This document shows positions 44,930 to 56,499 of a stretch of 64,000 bases of DNA, one piece after another (the stretch's first letter is position 1; each line of letters begins with the position of its first letter). The notes beneath the pieces are model-generated. The model searched no databases. It saw nothing but the letters and a program-made list of their open reading frames with translations, and was not told the DNA's origin. Source of the stretch: Sphaerosporella brunnea (Eukaryota > Ascomycota > Pezizomycetes > Pezizales > Pyronemataceae). Made by a program: the position numbers and the translations under genes. The stretch spans positions 99,347 through 163,346 of the forward strand of contig VXIS01000073.1 in NCBI GenBank assembly GCA_008704415.1, given 5' to 3'.

Positions 44930-45638
44930 CTAGCTGCGTCGGCCCCAGCTGGCCAGAAGGAAGATCTGGAGGACCGGGTAGATGGAGACGAGGCCGTTGA
45001 GCGCGACGCGGGGGGATATATAATCCCCGGACTCCCAGGGAGGTACGGAGGCATCGCCGTCGCAATGGTTGCCCCATCCCACCCGCCCTTATCCACAGGG
45101 CGCCGGTTCCCTGTGCCGTTTTGGAGACTTGGAAGAGCATAGGAGCGCAGGTACCCGCCAACTCATCGCTGCGCTCAGGGGAAACCATGGTGCGTTTACC
45201 ATCGATAAACAAGGCCTCAGTCCGTTGGAATTATTCAGTTCCATGTGTCAAGGCATGCTAAACGCATGTCAACGCGTTTGTTCGTTGAATTCTATCATTC
45301 GGCCAGAGCTGGCCCTACATATCAACACCGTGACAACCAGGCCGATTCCGCACGGTGACTGGGTCGCCATGAGACTGGGCATACTCCTGCACAGAAGAAC
45401 AGCTGATTGGCTCTGTTGCAGCCTCCAGTATGTTTGGCACCTCCTTGTTTCTTCTGAACTTTGCTCGTACCTTCGAATCAAGTCCGTCGCCACCGGATAT
45501 GATATTAGTTGGGCACCATCTGTAGAAACGAGCTGCAGTGCCAGCAGCCTTCATGATGTTCGCGTTTCTCACTCGTTGCAAACATTGAGACATCCAAGGT
45601 CAGAACGAACACCCCTGCCGGACCCAATCATCAATAAC
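44930..45638. other. No supported gene
   Basis: A 192-codon plus frame (45,069-45,647) is open, but about one frame of this length is expected by chance in the window. It shows no motif and runs into the MITE at its 3' end. Confidence 0.35.
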
Positions 45639-45641
45639 ATA

Positions 45642-45840
45642 CCGTAAAAACTCACTTAAAAGAGACCCCCCCCCAGATTTGGTTAGCGGCACAGAATTGC
45701 CATATATGGAATTTAATGTCTCCAAAAGGAAGTCACTGAAAAACAAAAACCCTCTTTAGTAATCTCAAAAGTTTCCCTATGAGGCAATTATTTGCCGCTA
45801 ACCAAATCTGGGGGGGTCTCTTTTAAGTGAGTTTTTACGG
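45642..45840. mobile_element. MITE with about 49-bp near-perfect inverted repeats and TA target site
   Basis: The left repeat at 45,642-45,690 begins CCGTAAAAACTCACTTAAAA and continues through GAGAC, a C run and AGATTTGGTTAGCGGC. The right repeat (45,794-45,840) is its inverse, differing only in the C run (9 versus 7), and weaker pairing continues about 10 bp further in. TA on both sides (45,640-45,641 and 45,841-45,842) suggests a Tc1/mariner-type TA duplication. The 199-bp element would fold into a long hairpin. The repeats are nearly unmutated, so the insertion looks recent. Confidence 0.9.
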
Positions 45841-45842
45841 TA

Positions 45843-48449
45843 TCCGCACAGTTTCCCGTGGTGGTAGCCGCGTAGACTGGCCATGAAGCCGCTCCAGGGA
45901 GTCGTTTATTGAAGCTGTCAGCGAGGACATGAATATATGGTGAGGGAGTTCGCAGAGCTAGCACTCCGATGTTGTCAAGGACAACACGGTTTACACAGTT
46001 GGAACTGGGGCCGGCGGCGTGCACGCTTCCCTGATGTGTAGAAACATCGTGCTAGCTGAGAGAGCAGCGGCCAGTGCAGCAGGAGCTGCTCCTCCACGGG
46101 AGAGAGGGCGCGTTGAGAACTGAATGCAGAGCGCTGACTAAACGCTGTGCACCGTCAGCTTCGTTCCGTTGTTCGATATTTCGGTCGGTGATGAGTCGCC
46201 GGGTGTGTCCAGCGGTGTCGTCCATCCCGGGTGGAATTGTCTGTTCGCCGTGACAGGGTTGCGTCCGGTAGCCCACGTTTTGAGGCCTCCAGGCGTGGGT
46301 TGGAATATTGGCGATCTATATTTGTGGTTACATGCATCAAAGGTCGCGAGAGGTGGCTCCAACCACATGCTTCGTTCCCGGGCTTCAGGTTTATTGTGCC
46401 TCGGGAGGGTATGAGGACTTGTACCCGAGAGCAAATACGGCGAGCGGTTGAGGCAACCGGAAAACATCTTATACAGACCGCATTGTGAAATACGGTAATC
46501 CGGTTCTTTACAGATCTGTGGTTACTAGTTAGGTTACATACCCGCCGGATCTCATGCTCGCAGGCGATCATACGTGCCGGGATTGCCAGGGGCACGACGT
46601 CCAGGACCTGCATTCAGTTGACCCGTCAACGTCGTGTAAAACTGCGCTCCTTGTCCGGGTGGAGGACTGGTGTTTTGGGTGGTTTCTGTTTCGCCTTGAC
46701 CTTGACTGGGCTCGTCCATAACATTTTGCCGAGTGACAGTCGGTGGCACTGATGCACTGCCGCTCCAACAGCCATACGCTGCGCCCTCGGTGCAGCAGCT
46801 ATGCCAATCGTGCTCTTTTTTGCCACGATCGATGGCCTTTCCCTTCGACGCAGCGAAAGTTCCTCTCATAGGCATCCCCTCTGATGTGTGATTTCATCGG
46901 GCGGCGCACATTGGAGAACTTCCCATAAGTCTATTGGGGCCGGATAGCAAGTGGCGACATCTGGGATAGCAATGCAATAGAACGGGGTGCTTCCCGTGAG
47001 ATTGACCTAAAAACCAACGTTGCTATTGCCCTCCGCCCTCATGCTACAAGGAAGGTGCCGGGCCGAGAGCAGCCATGATGCGCATGCAGCGGGCCCCCTG
47101 GAAATCAACAGTAGCCGTGAGCTGCGGGTCCGGCATGCAGGGCGACTAGGGGCGCCGATACCTACATCTCAAGGCGGTACCGCCCGCTTGGTTTCCCCAC
47201 CAGTTTCCACTACCCGCTTTTTTTCCTCACCAGTTTGCACCGCCTTTCGCTCAGCGTTTTGCACCGCAGTGAACCCAATGCCAGGCACAACCAACTGTTG
47301 GTGCAGAGCATCGAGGTGCAGACAGAGTGCTATCAAAAACCGCGAGTCGAAGAAATTCATGGCTGTAGGAAGGGCGTTCGGGGTTCGGCTGCAGCAAGGT
47401 AGGGGAGCGACGAGAATGGCGCGATGCGAAAGGCGCGATGGGAAAGGCGCGAGCGCGATGAGATACCAAGTTATTGTGCAATCGTCTTGCTATTATAGAT
47501 GATGGGAGGGCGACGCCATACCCTATCGCTCGAGTTATAGGTCGAATAGCTATCCCTACCTATTGCGCTCGAAATTTGCTATCCGGCCCTGATAGACCGA
47601 CGGGAAGTTCTCCGTTGACTGTCAAACAACGACATCTGCCCTTACAATCGCCTGCGGCATCTCGCTGGTGGACAATTTCGGTAGTGCCTGATTGCGAAAT
47701 GTATCAGCCTGGCAAACCGCTTCTCGTCCACAGTCGGGGAATTCAACTCTTGGAAGGGGAGAATATCCAGAGGATAATGTTGAGATCCGGTCCGACGCTT
47801 TGAAGATGGTATGCTCGGGTATCCTACTGGAGTGACCTTCAATCAGCACGCAGCTAGGGCCGAGTCATATAGATCCAGGCAGATTTTGCTATATGGAGTA
47901 TGAATCACTGGAAGCGGGTTGCATGCACGCACCCAGCATTATTCAACAGCGCCTGCAATGGCAACACCATCTATGTCTACCCGCAACCACCCTCGGTCAA
48001 AGACACATCTGGGCCAAAGGCACTCTTGATACGCAGTGAACGCAGACCCGCATAATGATGAAGAAAAAGACGAAGAACTGGCCCAACAAGGAGCCACCAG
48101 CTGCGCGACTCTTGTGCTTCCAAACCTGAGTTAAAGCATGTTGACCCCATGACTTGTCGAGGCTGACAGGCGCAAAGCATCCTTGAATCTGGCTTCCGGA
48201 TAGGGCGAATCTTCGTGTCTTCACAACCCCCAGTAAATTGGAGAAACCCAGCATCCGTTACGTGCATAGCCATGTTTCGGGCTGGCTCACCGGGCAGGAT
48301 ATGCAAGCTGTTGATGCACACCGGATGCATTCATATGCCGCTGGCCGACAATGGGGGCCAGATATCGATAGTCTAACCGCGGAGAACGCCAACACCAGGA
48401 AACGCAACACGTAATATCACAGTGAACACGCAGGCCACGAGGGCAGTCA
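45843..48449. other. No supported gene
   Basis: Two minus frames have somewhat protein-like, low-complexity composition: 46,552-46,875 (107 codons, Gln/Thr/Pro-rich) and 47,169-47,360 (63 codons, with repeated TGEEKKRVVE / TGGETKRAVP). Neither has a recognisable domain, and I would not call them genes without outside similarity. Confidence 0.4.
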
Positions 48450-48486
48450 TAGTGATGGACACGAGCCGGCTCGAGACGAGCTCGCG
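48450..48486 (+). repeat. hAT-like left terminus fragment
   Basis: TAGTGATGGACACGAGCCGG followed by CTCGAGACGAGCTCG matches the terminus at 30,076. No partner right end with a matching flank (GGCAGTCA) was found within the window. Confidence 0.55.
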
Positions 48487-50566
48487 ACTGATTGCACGGG
48501 TTAACTGGCAACAAGAACTCAACGCCGTACACACCGAAGTACCCCGCGGTGAGCACGCCGCAGCAGGAGACGGTAAAACTCATGGGAGACGGTGACGATT
48601 CTATTTGTTCGTGCAGTGCAGCTGGACGTGACCAACGATAGGCGGGGGTGATGTTTGCGGCGCGAGATGGTGATCAGCCGCTCCAGGTGGAGACTTATTT
48701 CACAGCGCGGACGCGTGGCTGTGCGGTTCTCAAATTAGCTGGGGATAGCAGGGAGACGCTGCTACCCATCTCGCTGCCACCCCTCACGGTATTGCGGATT
48801 CTAATGACTTTAGTGCTGTGCAAGATGAACTTGTGGCGACCGCTTCCCGGATGCCGCAGTTCGTTCCCAGGCCCAGGTGCACGGCAGCAACTAGCAGAGG
48901 GCTCTGGTCTCCAAAAATATCACTTATCATCCGGGGAGGGAGGTGATACAGCTGGTGTTCAGCTCTTTTGACAGTGAAAATTTGCATGGCACATGGGGCG
49001 TGTGGCACCGACTTCAATTCCTTTCGGTGCCTAAATGTGGCTCCTAAGCCCGAATATCATCGGTCAAAAAGCGCCTTGTGCTCACATCGCAGGTAAAGTA
49101 CGTTGGCATAATCCTATCGTCAATTGCCCCACCACAGAAGCGGTATACCCAAGTCGAATCGGCAACGGATCTGTCGTGTTGCACAGCGCGTGGGTAATCG
49201 TATTTATTGTCTGCATCTAGCAATTCCAGTGTTCTTGTTGTGAGATATGGTGAGTTCGTTACGGAACTGTGGAAGAGAATTCATAGAAATCACCTTTCAC
49301 ACCGTGTCTCTGGCGACTGACTCCCGAAAGACTGGCACTGATACAATGCAGTTGCATCGAGGTTTCCGAATTTCTTCACAGGCTCAGCCGAGCGGTGCAT
49401 ATGATATTGTGTCGGGCCTCGGGCCATCGAAGGTTTCAATTATGAGCCGTCTAGATGGAAGCCGGGATAGTCTGGGTTGTTGCATTCCACATTAGGTGCA
49501 GACAGACTACTTAGCATCCATCCCCATCAGCGAAGAACATTGATGTACCTTGAAATGGCGGCTTTAACAGCTCCAGGGTGATATGTGAGATCAAATAATT
49601 GTGCCAGTCATCCAGGTATACACGCGTCTGAAGAGTTTTACCCTGCGGGTGCAATGCCAATTGCACTTGATTGTTCGCATTCGTTCGCTGCCGCAGTGAT
49701 TCGCGGTGACGTACGGCTCAAGTAATCGTGCCCTCACGCTCGACTATATTAACAGCTATGGAAAAGTGGCGTAATCACGACCCGGATGATGTACAGGTGG
49801 CAGCCGGCGAAAGCGAGGACATTGCGGGTACAGCTGGTGAGGGTGTGGGCGGTGATCGCGAACATGACGCCCCGAAGGATGGAGATTCCGCCGTCGAGGC
49901 TGCTCTGATGTCCTCGTCAGGGCTGTCGGACGTCTCAGATTGATCTGCCCGGATTGAAAACGCATATTAGACAACGCGGCTAAATGCAGCAACTGCTCGA
50001 CTGTTGCTCTTATGCAGCCCGTCCAACGCGTCCGGGATTTTGTACTGGCTATTAGGAACGCTCGATTATAACAGAATCGGGTACTACTATATCACTGTCA
50101 TCAATCAGCTCTCAATGAATATTTGAGACAGTGGGACAAAGAGATCGCTTTCTGACAATGCGTGTAGGATCCACTCCCAGCTGTTATTTTCCAGCTTCAT
50201 CCGTTGGTTCAGCTGTCGATGGCGAACCGCATCTACATGGTCGGTTTCTGAACCAGCAGTCATAAGCATGCTTTCTGGGAAAGCACAATGTTGCGTATAC
50301 TCGGTGCGCCACATCCCATCAGGCGGAGGCGGGGGCTCAATGATTTTCAACCCCCTTTCGAAAACTGTGACTGTAATCCACTACCCCGGTCCCACCAATC
50401 GGCCACCCAGCTCAGTCCTGATGGTCAAGACCATTGTAGGTAACAGGATTACTAAACAAAAGAGAGTTCTTCACGAAAAATCGACCTCGGAATCCGGAGC
50501 TCAGTATCACTCATTGAGGCATCGCAGTGTACTCGCACAATAGGGGTATTTTGAATTGTGACCGAG
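48487..50566. other. No supported gene
   Basis: Short overlapping frames only. A 71-codon plus frame at 49,728-49,943 has an acidic, Asp/Glu/Gly-rich composition but no motif. Confidence 0.4.
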
Positions 50567-51598
50567 AGCGCAACCGAGAAGCCTGCGCTGGCATAGCTAG
50601 TTTACGTTTCCGTCTTTAAACGGCAAGTACCACGTCGTTCCCCATCTCTTGAGCCGTTGATAACCATCAACCTATACTGCACAGTGCAGCTTTGGTATGC
50701 CACTCAGCCCTACAACGGCTTCCACCTTGCGATATTAACGGTCCTCCTACACATGGTGGACTTGCAGTAATTCCGACGGCCGCCATAGCTTGCAAGACTT
50801 TGTCTTGCTCTGAGTCACGTCTTCGGCATGCGCTGCGTCTCGCGCCCCCATCAATCCCGTGCTCCGCGCGGCGTGAGAGCCAGAGCTCACTGGAAACTCA
50901 ACTGAGCTGAGGCCGTAGTTGAGTGATGCAGTGACTCCAACGATGAAGTTCACGCTGTGTCTGTGCATCATAGACAGCCGCATAACAAGTCTGCGTTTGC
51001 GTTGTCGTGCTTTTACTACCTCCAGAATAATAAGATTGACCATTCATACAGTCCGTGGAGCGTGCTGAACCGTAATTATAGTGTCAGACAGCGTGACAGA
51101 GAAGGCGCGGCTGGCATACCTAGTTTACGTTTCCTTTGTTAAAGGACAAGTATCCGCTCGCTCCTCATCCCTTCAGCCGTTTTGAACAGTCAAGCCATAG
51201 TGCACGGTGTGTTCTTGATAGGCAACCTAGCCAGACATACGGTTATACATCAAGCCATTAACGGCCTTTCTACAAATAGCACACTTACAGTAATTTCAAG
51301 CGCGGCGATACCTTCCAAGACCTCGCCTCCCTCTAAATCACATCTCAGTCATCCCCTGCGTTGAGCACCGCCCTCAATGCTGTACTCCACGCGGCAGTCG
51401 GGCCTGAGCTGGCTGACACAGCGAACTGAGCTGAAGCAGTAGTTGAGTGATGCAGAGACTCATGCAGTTCACGGCGTGTGGCCATGGTGGACAGGCGTAT
51501 AAACAGAGTGCGTTTTGCATCGTCGTTTTTTCACTTGCTCCTGAACCACATTATTGACCATTGATGCGCTCGGTGGAGCGTACAGAAGTGAACGCATG
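50567..51598. repeat. Diverged tandem duplication, two units of about 515 bp
   Basis: Unit 1 (about 50,567-51,075) and unit 2 (about 51,084-51,598) align end to end in the same orientation. Shared landmarks include CATAGCTAGTTTACGTTTCC / CATACCTAGTTTACGTTTCC, GTAGTTGAGTGATGCAG, and TATTGACCATTGATGCGCTC / GATTGACCATTCATACAGTC. I judge identity by eye at roughly 70 to 75 percent. Both strands show peptide-level similarity between units, but stops interrupt each frame in at least one unit. I cannot say whether it was coding. Confidence 0.8.
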
Positions 51599-52693
51599 GA
51601 GAAACCGTCGCTCTGGATGGCGGCCTATCATCACGGCGGTTAAAACATAATGTACGTTGGTGTCTGGTCTACCTGTCACATTCAAAATTACTAGAACGCG
51701 GGAAATCAGGAAACCGAAATCCTACAGGCGCCTAGAGAGAAGCTGTGCTCCGCAATCAATGGCCCGATTTGCTCAACGCAAGGGTGGCAACTCAATATGA
51801 TGGGAGTTCCCAATACTCTTGCTGTTGGCGTGATGCAGACTAGATCATGGTTGAGGAGATCAATGGTTAGATTACAATGCTACCAAACTTGCGCATCGCA
51901 CAAAATAGCCGCAACCAGTTTCGTCACCAACTCTCTTCCATCCTCTCTGTGTAGGCTCTCACCTTCCGTCTCTCCTTTCCATGTGCGCTCGCTTTCCCAT
52001 GCTTCCTAGGTGCGAACGCGCTATGTGTTTGCTCTTGCTGTCCTAGGTGCGCCCAATCGGGTTCCTTTCTACTTTTCACTTTGTGCAAGGCAAAGTGTTA
52101 AAAAGTCGCTAGCCGGGTTAACATACGTCTTTAGTCGATCAGACAGGTCGAGATATAACACTGTTTGCTTGGCGTATGGAGTATATTTCCGGTGTCCGAA
52201 TAGGGACGCTCAGACGGGCGTTTTTGGCTTGGACATCCGAATGTTCAACCGGCTGTTTATCGATGTCTGTAAGCCATTTGACGCCGAAACTGGCCTTAAA
52301 TCCATAAACGTCGAAAAACATAAAAACGCCTGCCTGAGCGGCCCTAATACATTTGCCGACAACGAAAATATCCCCAGCATGTCGAGCAGCTGTACACCAG
52401 GCAACCAATGCATTACAATCCAGCGCCTCCATTGGGTCATGACACGCATCCTCCGCACGCATGCCATTGATGAACGCAGATTCTTGGAACAACGACACAC
52501 TTAATAACCCAGACCGAATAGTTCGGAAGCCTGTGCCGTGTTTTTCCCTACGCAGAAAGAGCCCGGGTCATTCTGACAAGCCATGCTCGTCGGCGGTCGG
52601 TCACAGTGTTCAGTTCAGATACGGTCGCACTTACGCGGATTAACAATGTAGATCTGTTGAGGATGATGGTAGGCTATTCCAAGTGAGGAACCC
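51599..52693. other. No supported gene; overlapping long frames at 52.0-52.5 kb
   Basis: A 164-codon plus frame (52,010-52,504) and a 119-codon minus frame (52,139-52,498) overlap. The minus frame has the more protein-like composition (GVFMFFDVYGFKASFGVKWL), but I do not recognise it. At most one can be real. Confidence 0.35.
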
Positions 52694-52701
52694 CCAAGTG
52701 G

Positions 52702-53041
52702 AGTGCTGTGCACGGGTTGGGGCGCACGGGGCGCGACCGGGCGGCGACCGCCTCAACGGACCACGATCCACCCCGCCGACAACCCGGCCACCCCGTATAT
52801 TAAATAATGCCGGGTGTCTGCTGGAGACGCCGTGTTCTTGAATTCCACTATCAGAAGAACATCTTGTGTGCCAATTGGACGGGGAAGTGTGCCAGCCCTC
52901 ATTGCCCCACATACATTTGTCTCACCTCGCCGGCGCCCCAAGATTCGCCGTTGCACCCCGGTGCACCCCGGCCTGCCCTGGCCTACCCCGCCACGCCCCG
53001 CCCACCCGCACCCCGACCCGTCGCCCCGTGCACGGCACCAC
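52702..53041. mobile_element. GC-rich element family G, complete copy with perfect 8-bp target duplication
   Basis: The left end is AGTGCTGTGCACGGGTTGGG; the right end, inverted, is GTGGTGCCGTGCACGGGGCG. Flanks CCAAGTGG (52,694-52,701) and CCAAGTGG (53,042-53,049) are identical. The centre holds an AT-richer stretch (52,798-52,920) between two CCCCGGCC-type GC-rich arms. At 340 bp it encodes nothing recognisable. Fragments at 15,931-16,094 (left) and 26,017-26,245 (right) belong to the same family. The 8-bp duplication suggests hAT-type mobilisation. Confidence 0.85.
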
Positions 53042-53049
53042 CCAAGTGG

Positions 53050-54876
53050 TGCCCAATCAGCCCGAGTAGCAGCATCCCACATGGATGAACATGGTCAGCC
53101 AGCAACTATTATAGCGAACACTGTGATCACAAATTTCCCTCACATATCCACAGGGGAGACAACACTGTGACGCGACAACGCGCGATCAGCCGGATGTCAG
53201 GCTGTGCCGCGCTTAATAGACGCAGCAAGCGCCGGGGCTGAAAATTGCACAAGGCTCAGCGTTTGATCAGCAAGGCTGCACGACAGAAGTGTAGTGCAAC
53301 CCGACAAAGGCCAGAATCAGCGCAAAAGTAAAACCGGTCTATTCGTGGTATGCGCGTTGCAGCTACACAAAGACTCTCTTTTTTGGGAACACGGACTCCC
53401 TGCTGCACAGGATACCTTGCGGTACCGCGTGGTGTGCTCGTAAAGCGTCATGCGTGGTGCAGTTCTTGAAGTTGTGATGTATTGCGGTCAAAAGCCGTTT
53501 GAATCGCCGGTTAATCAAAAATTGGTGCTAGTTATTAGGTGATAGGTCTGCTCTGTTTGCACATCTTTGCTCCTGCCTTGTAGGCAACAATCTAGTTGCC
53601 ATTCAATAAAGGCTGTGGAATCGCCTCTCGCAATTACGACCCAGAGCATACGAGACGCAATGGCACTTGGCATTCCCGCAAATCTTATGCTAGATGCACC
53701 CAACAATCGGAGTATGCGGACTCCTGTAGCAACCTAGACAGTGCGGGTGCTTGTGTTTGAACTGCAACTGTGATTGGCAACACTAGAATTCAAGTTATTC
53801 TCGGACCTGCCCGATGCATGTGATGAGCACGGCCAACGCTGGACCACACTCAGTAGCTACGTTATTATCTGACAGTCGTTGATGTTAATCGTGACTAAGA
53901 CAACAGACCGCAAGATGCCACCCAGGAGACGAGGGCATCAATCACCGTGGTCGGTTTACGACATAAATGCTCAAAACGGATCTTACCTTGCGGAGTTAGC
54001 AAATGTGACCGTGTTACTCAGCCTCGTGGGGCTCAAGGCCGCCTTTACGGCAGCGTAAACCCTTTTCCCACGCTGGGCAGATTGTCAAGGCCGCCATGAC
54101 GCGCGTGGCCTCAACTATCGGTTCCCGAGCATCCTGTAGGCTGTTTCAACAATGATTCTCCCAGCCTCGACACCCTTGTCAACCTAGCCCCTCAGACGAT
54201 AGCCTGGTTGGTACCTTGGTCAGCCCGGGCCCTCACCCTCGCCATCACTCTACTCCTCATCCTCGGCACCAGGCAAGCTGCCCGACTCCTCATCATTTGC
54301 GGCAGCCATGTTATCGAGTGACCATCGTCGACACAGGGCCTATATTACAGATAGGAAGCCACTCCCCATGATTGTGTATTCGACGAAGCGAATACCGTGC
54401 TCAAGACTGTAAGACTGCGACCGTGTTCTGTCGTAATGCACACTAGGTCAGAGTTATGGGATTTGCAATACTTTTGCGGCTGACAAGCGGATGCTGAAAC
54501 AGACTACCATGATCCTAAATCTTGACAATATATTGTGTCCGAGCAGTCACTTTCTGTAAGTTTAACACCGGAGCGGAGCATCACGAGAAAATCCACATTG
54601 GTTGTATTTTGAAAAAAAAAAAGCACGCCCTCCAGCCGGCGCGTGCTCAGCGACGCCACCCCCATTGTTCCTGAACCTCCATGTGGAACGGCAAGGGTTG
54701 GGAACAGGCAGGAGGGGGGCCTAAGGTTCTCGTGTACGGATGGGTGATCGACAGGGGACCCGGTACTAGATCTAAGAAGCAGACACGAAAGCAGGCACGC
54801 ACGGCGGAAGCAAAGTTCCTTTTAACTACTGAAATCCGAACGCGCAGCCGGTTGCCCTGATTGCAACTGGCGGAGC
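53050..54876. other. About 1.8 kb with no supported gene
   Basis: One of the frame-poorest stretches of the window; stops are dense on both strands. An A11 run lies at 54,612-54,622. Confidence 0.5.
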
Positions 54877-55600
54877 CTAACTGAACCAAAACGAAACCCA
54901 TAGAAAAAAGGACTCCTCTTCTTCAGACTCCTCCTCGTCCACCTCCTCAGGCTTCTCCTCAAAATCCTCCTGATCATTCTCCTCGTCCACCTCCTTGGAC
55001 TCCTCCTTTGTCTCCTCTGCTGACCTGTCATCAGAAAGTCCACGCCATCCCTCATTTCCCTCATCGCCATCGACGGACCTGTCATCAGAAAGTCCACGCC
55101 ATTCCTCATTTCCCTCATCGCCATCGAGGTTGTCGTCGTCGGCAACCGCGTTTCTGCCACCTCTGCCGCCGTCGGGGCATCCAGGATAGATTCAATTCTT
55201 AGTGTATCATGTCGCCTTGATGTCTGTGTACAGATAAGGGCAGCAGACATACATGTGGTGGTTCTATCACTGGTGTTAGCATCACTCCCGTCTGCCAACT
55301 ACACAACCAAACATACCACCCTCATGTGTTCGGCTATGCCGCGTCCCACCTTTCCGCATCGCCTACACGCCGCCTTCTTTGGAAGCAAAGTGTCCCGAGA
55401 CGACAGGCTTCCCTGCAAGATGTGTGCTCGCGTCTTCAACGGATGTCAACCAGCTGGCATCGCCGATATGCAAGTTGGCCATTTGATGGCCGCAACGAAG
55501 AATTGCGGGTTTTTCGTCGACGTAAGAGACGGCTTGACGGTAGTGGTTTTCCTCGGAGCACACGTATAAGTGGTGGGCCTGGTTGTCTGTCAGCATGAGA
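54877..55600 (-). pseudogene. Relic of the acidic-tail gene family, copy II
   Basis: A minus frame (55,596-55,363) reads YVCSEENHYRQAVSYVDEKP, then ILRCGH and LHIGDASWLTSVEDASTHLA, paralogous to blocks in copy I. Further along the minus strand, from about 55,188 to TAG 54,877-54,879, one frame is open for about 100 codons and extremely acidic. It contains two 18-residue repeats (DGDEGNEEWRGLSDDRS-type) and then Glu-rich sequence ending in FFLWVSFWFS. Copy I likewise has an acidic tail just downstream. A different minus frame over the same DNA is Arg-rich and less plausible. Blocks and tail are separated by about 170 bp containing stops, so introns or decay must intervene. Function unknown. 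Confidence 0.4.
55022..55129. repeat. 54-bp tandem duplication
   Basis: GACCTGTCATCAGAAAGTCC at 55,022 recurs at 55,076, exactly 54 bp later, with only three differences across the unit. The period is a multiple of 3, so in the minus strand it gives an 18-residue repeat without shifting frame. Confidence 0.9.
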
Positions 55601-56499
55601 AATAGGGCATATGGTGGATGTTACATTTCTCAGATGCCCAGAATGATTCACTGCTGGGCCTTGGTATGGGCACAGGTCGCCGGTTCTGGAAGCCGCATGT
55701 CGAGGATTTTGGTTGGGCACGAGAGGTTCCTGTGTTTGCGACACCACCGGATATTAGCGGCCTGTTGGTGTGGATGCGCCGCGATAACCGAGGCGGCGTG
55801 TCGTGCCGTCTCTCAGCGCGTTGACCCAATGCAGGTGGCCCACAATGTGCTTCACTGAAAATCACTCTGGACTCATTCGCAAACAATGGGGCGGCCTGCC
55901 AAGGCTGCGTACGCGGACTGATTGCAATGCCGGTTATGGAAATGATTAGCACCAATACGATGCGCCGTCCTGCATTGGTTCAGAGTCCTCACTATAATAG
56001 TCCGGCAGGCAGTTATCTGCCTTCCCGGCAAGGCCAGGCGAAGTCCAGATAGGTGCTATTGCTACAGAGTGAAAGACAGATGTCTTGGTAGTGGCATAGA
56101 CACCAGCGGTCCTGTGCACAAGCACGCTGGGTCAGCACGGGGTCTTGGTGGAGACCACCAGCCGGCCCCCCACTCTAACGCACAGCTATTCGAGATGCGG
56201 ACTGTTGATGGGCGAGCAATAAACCTGCAAAATTCATACGTCAGCGTACACACCGTGGCGTTTTGTGGCAGAGGGGACGAGTAGTTTGAGCAACGGAACC
56301 TTCCCGCCGCAATGGAACATAGTCTTGCAACATCAAATGATGCACTCTGCTACGCCACACATTTGGATGTGCGACCATCGCATGCTCAGGCCCGTGAGAA
56401 TGCGCGGTTTTTGCACTGCGACGGGGTCAGGTGCGTTGATTGAATGTTTATACCGACAGTCAAGATACGTATTTGCGCTCAGCGCCTGCCCGGGAGCCC
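55601..56499. other. No supported gene
   Basis: Overlapping short frames, none recognisable. It may include the decayed 5' part of copy II of the relic family (plus-strand ACATTTCTCAGATGCCC near 55,622). Confidence 0.4.

Noticed and set aside
45069..45647. 192-codon plus-strand frame as a gene
   Set aside because: About one frame of this length is expected by chance in 64 kb, there is no motif, and it runs into the MITE.
50747..51043. Hydrophobin-like reading of the tandem duplication
   Set aside because: The cysteines do not follow the eight-Cys pattern with two CC doublets, and unit 2 lacks most of them.
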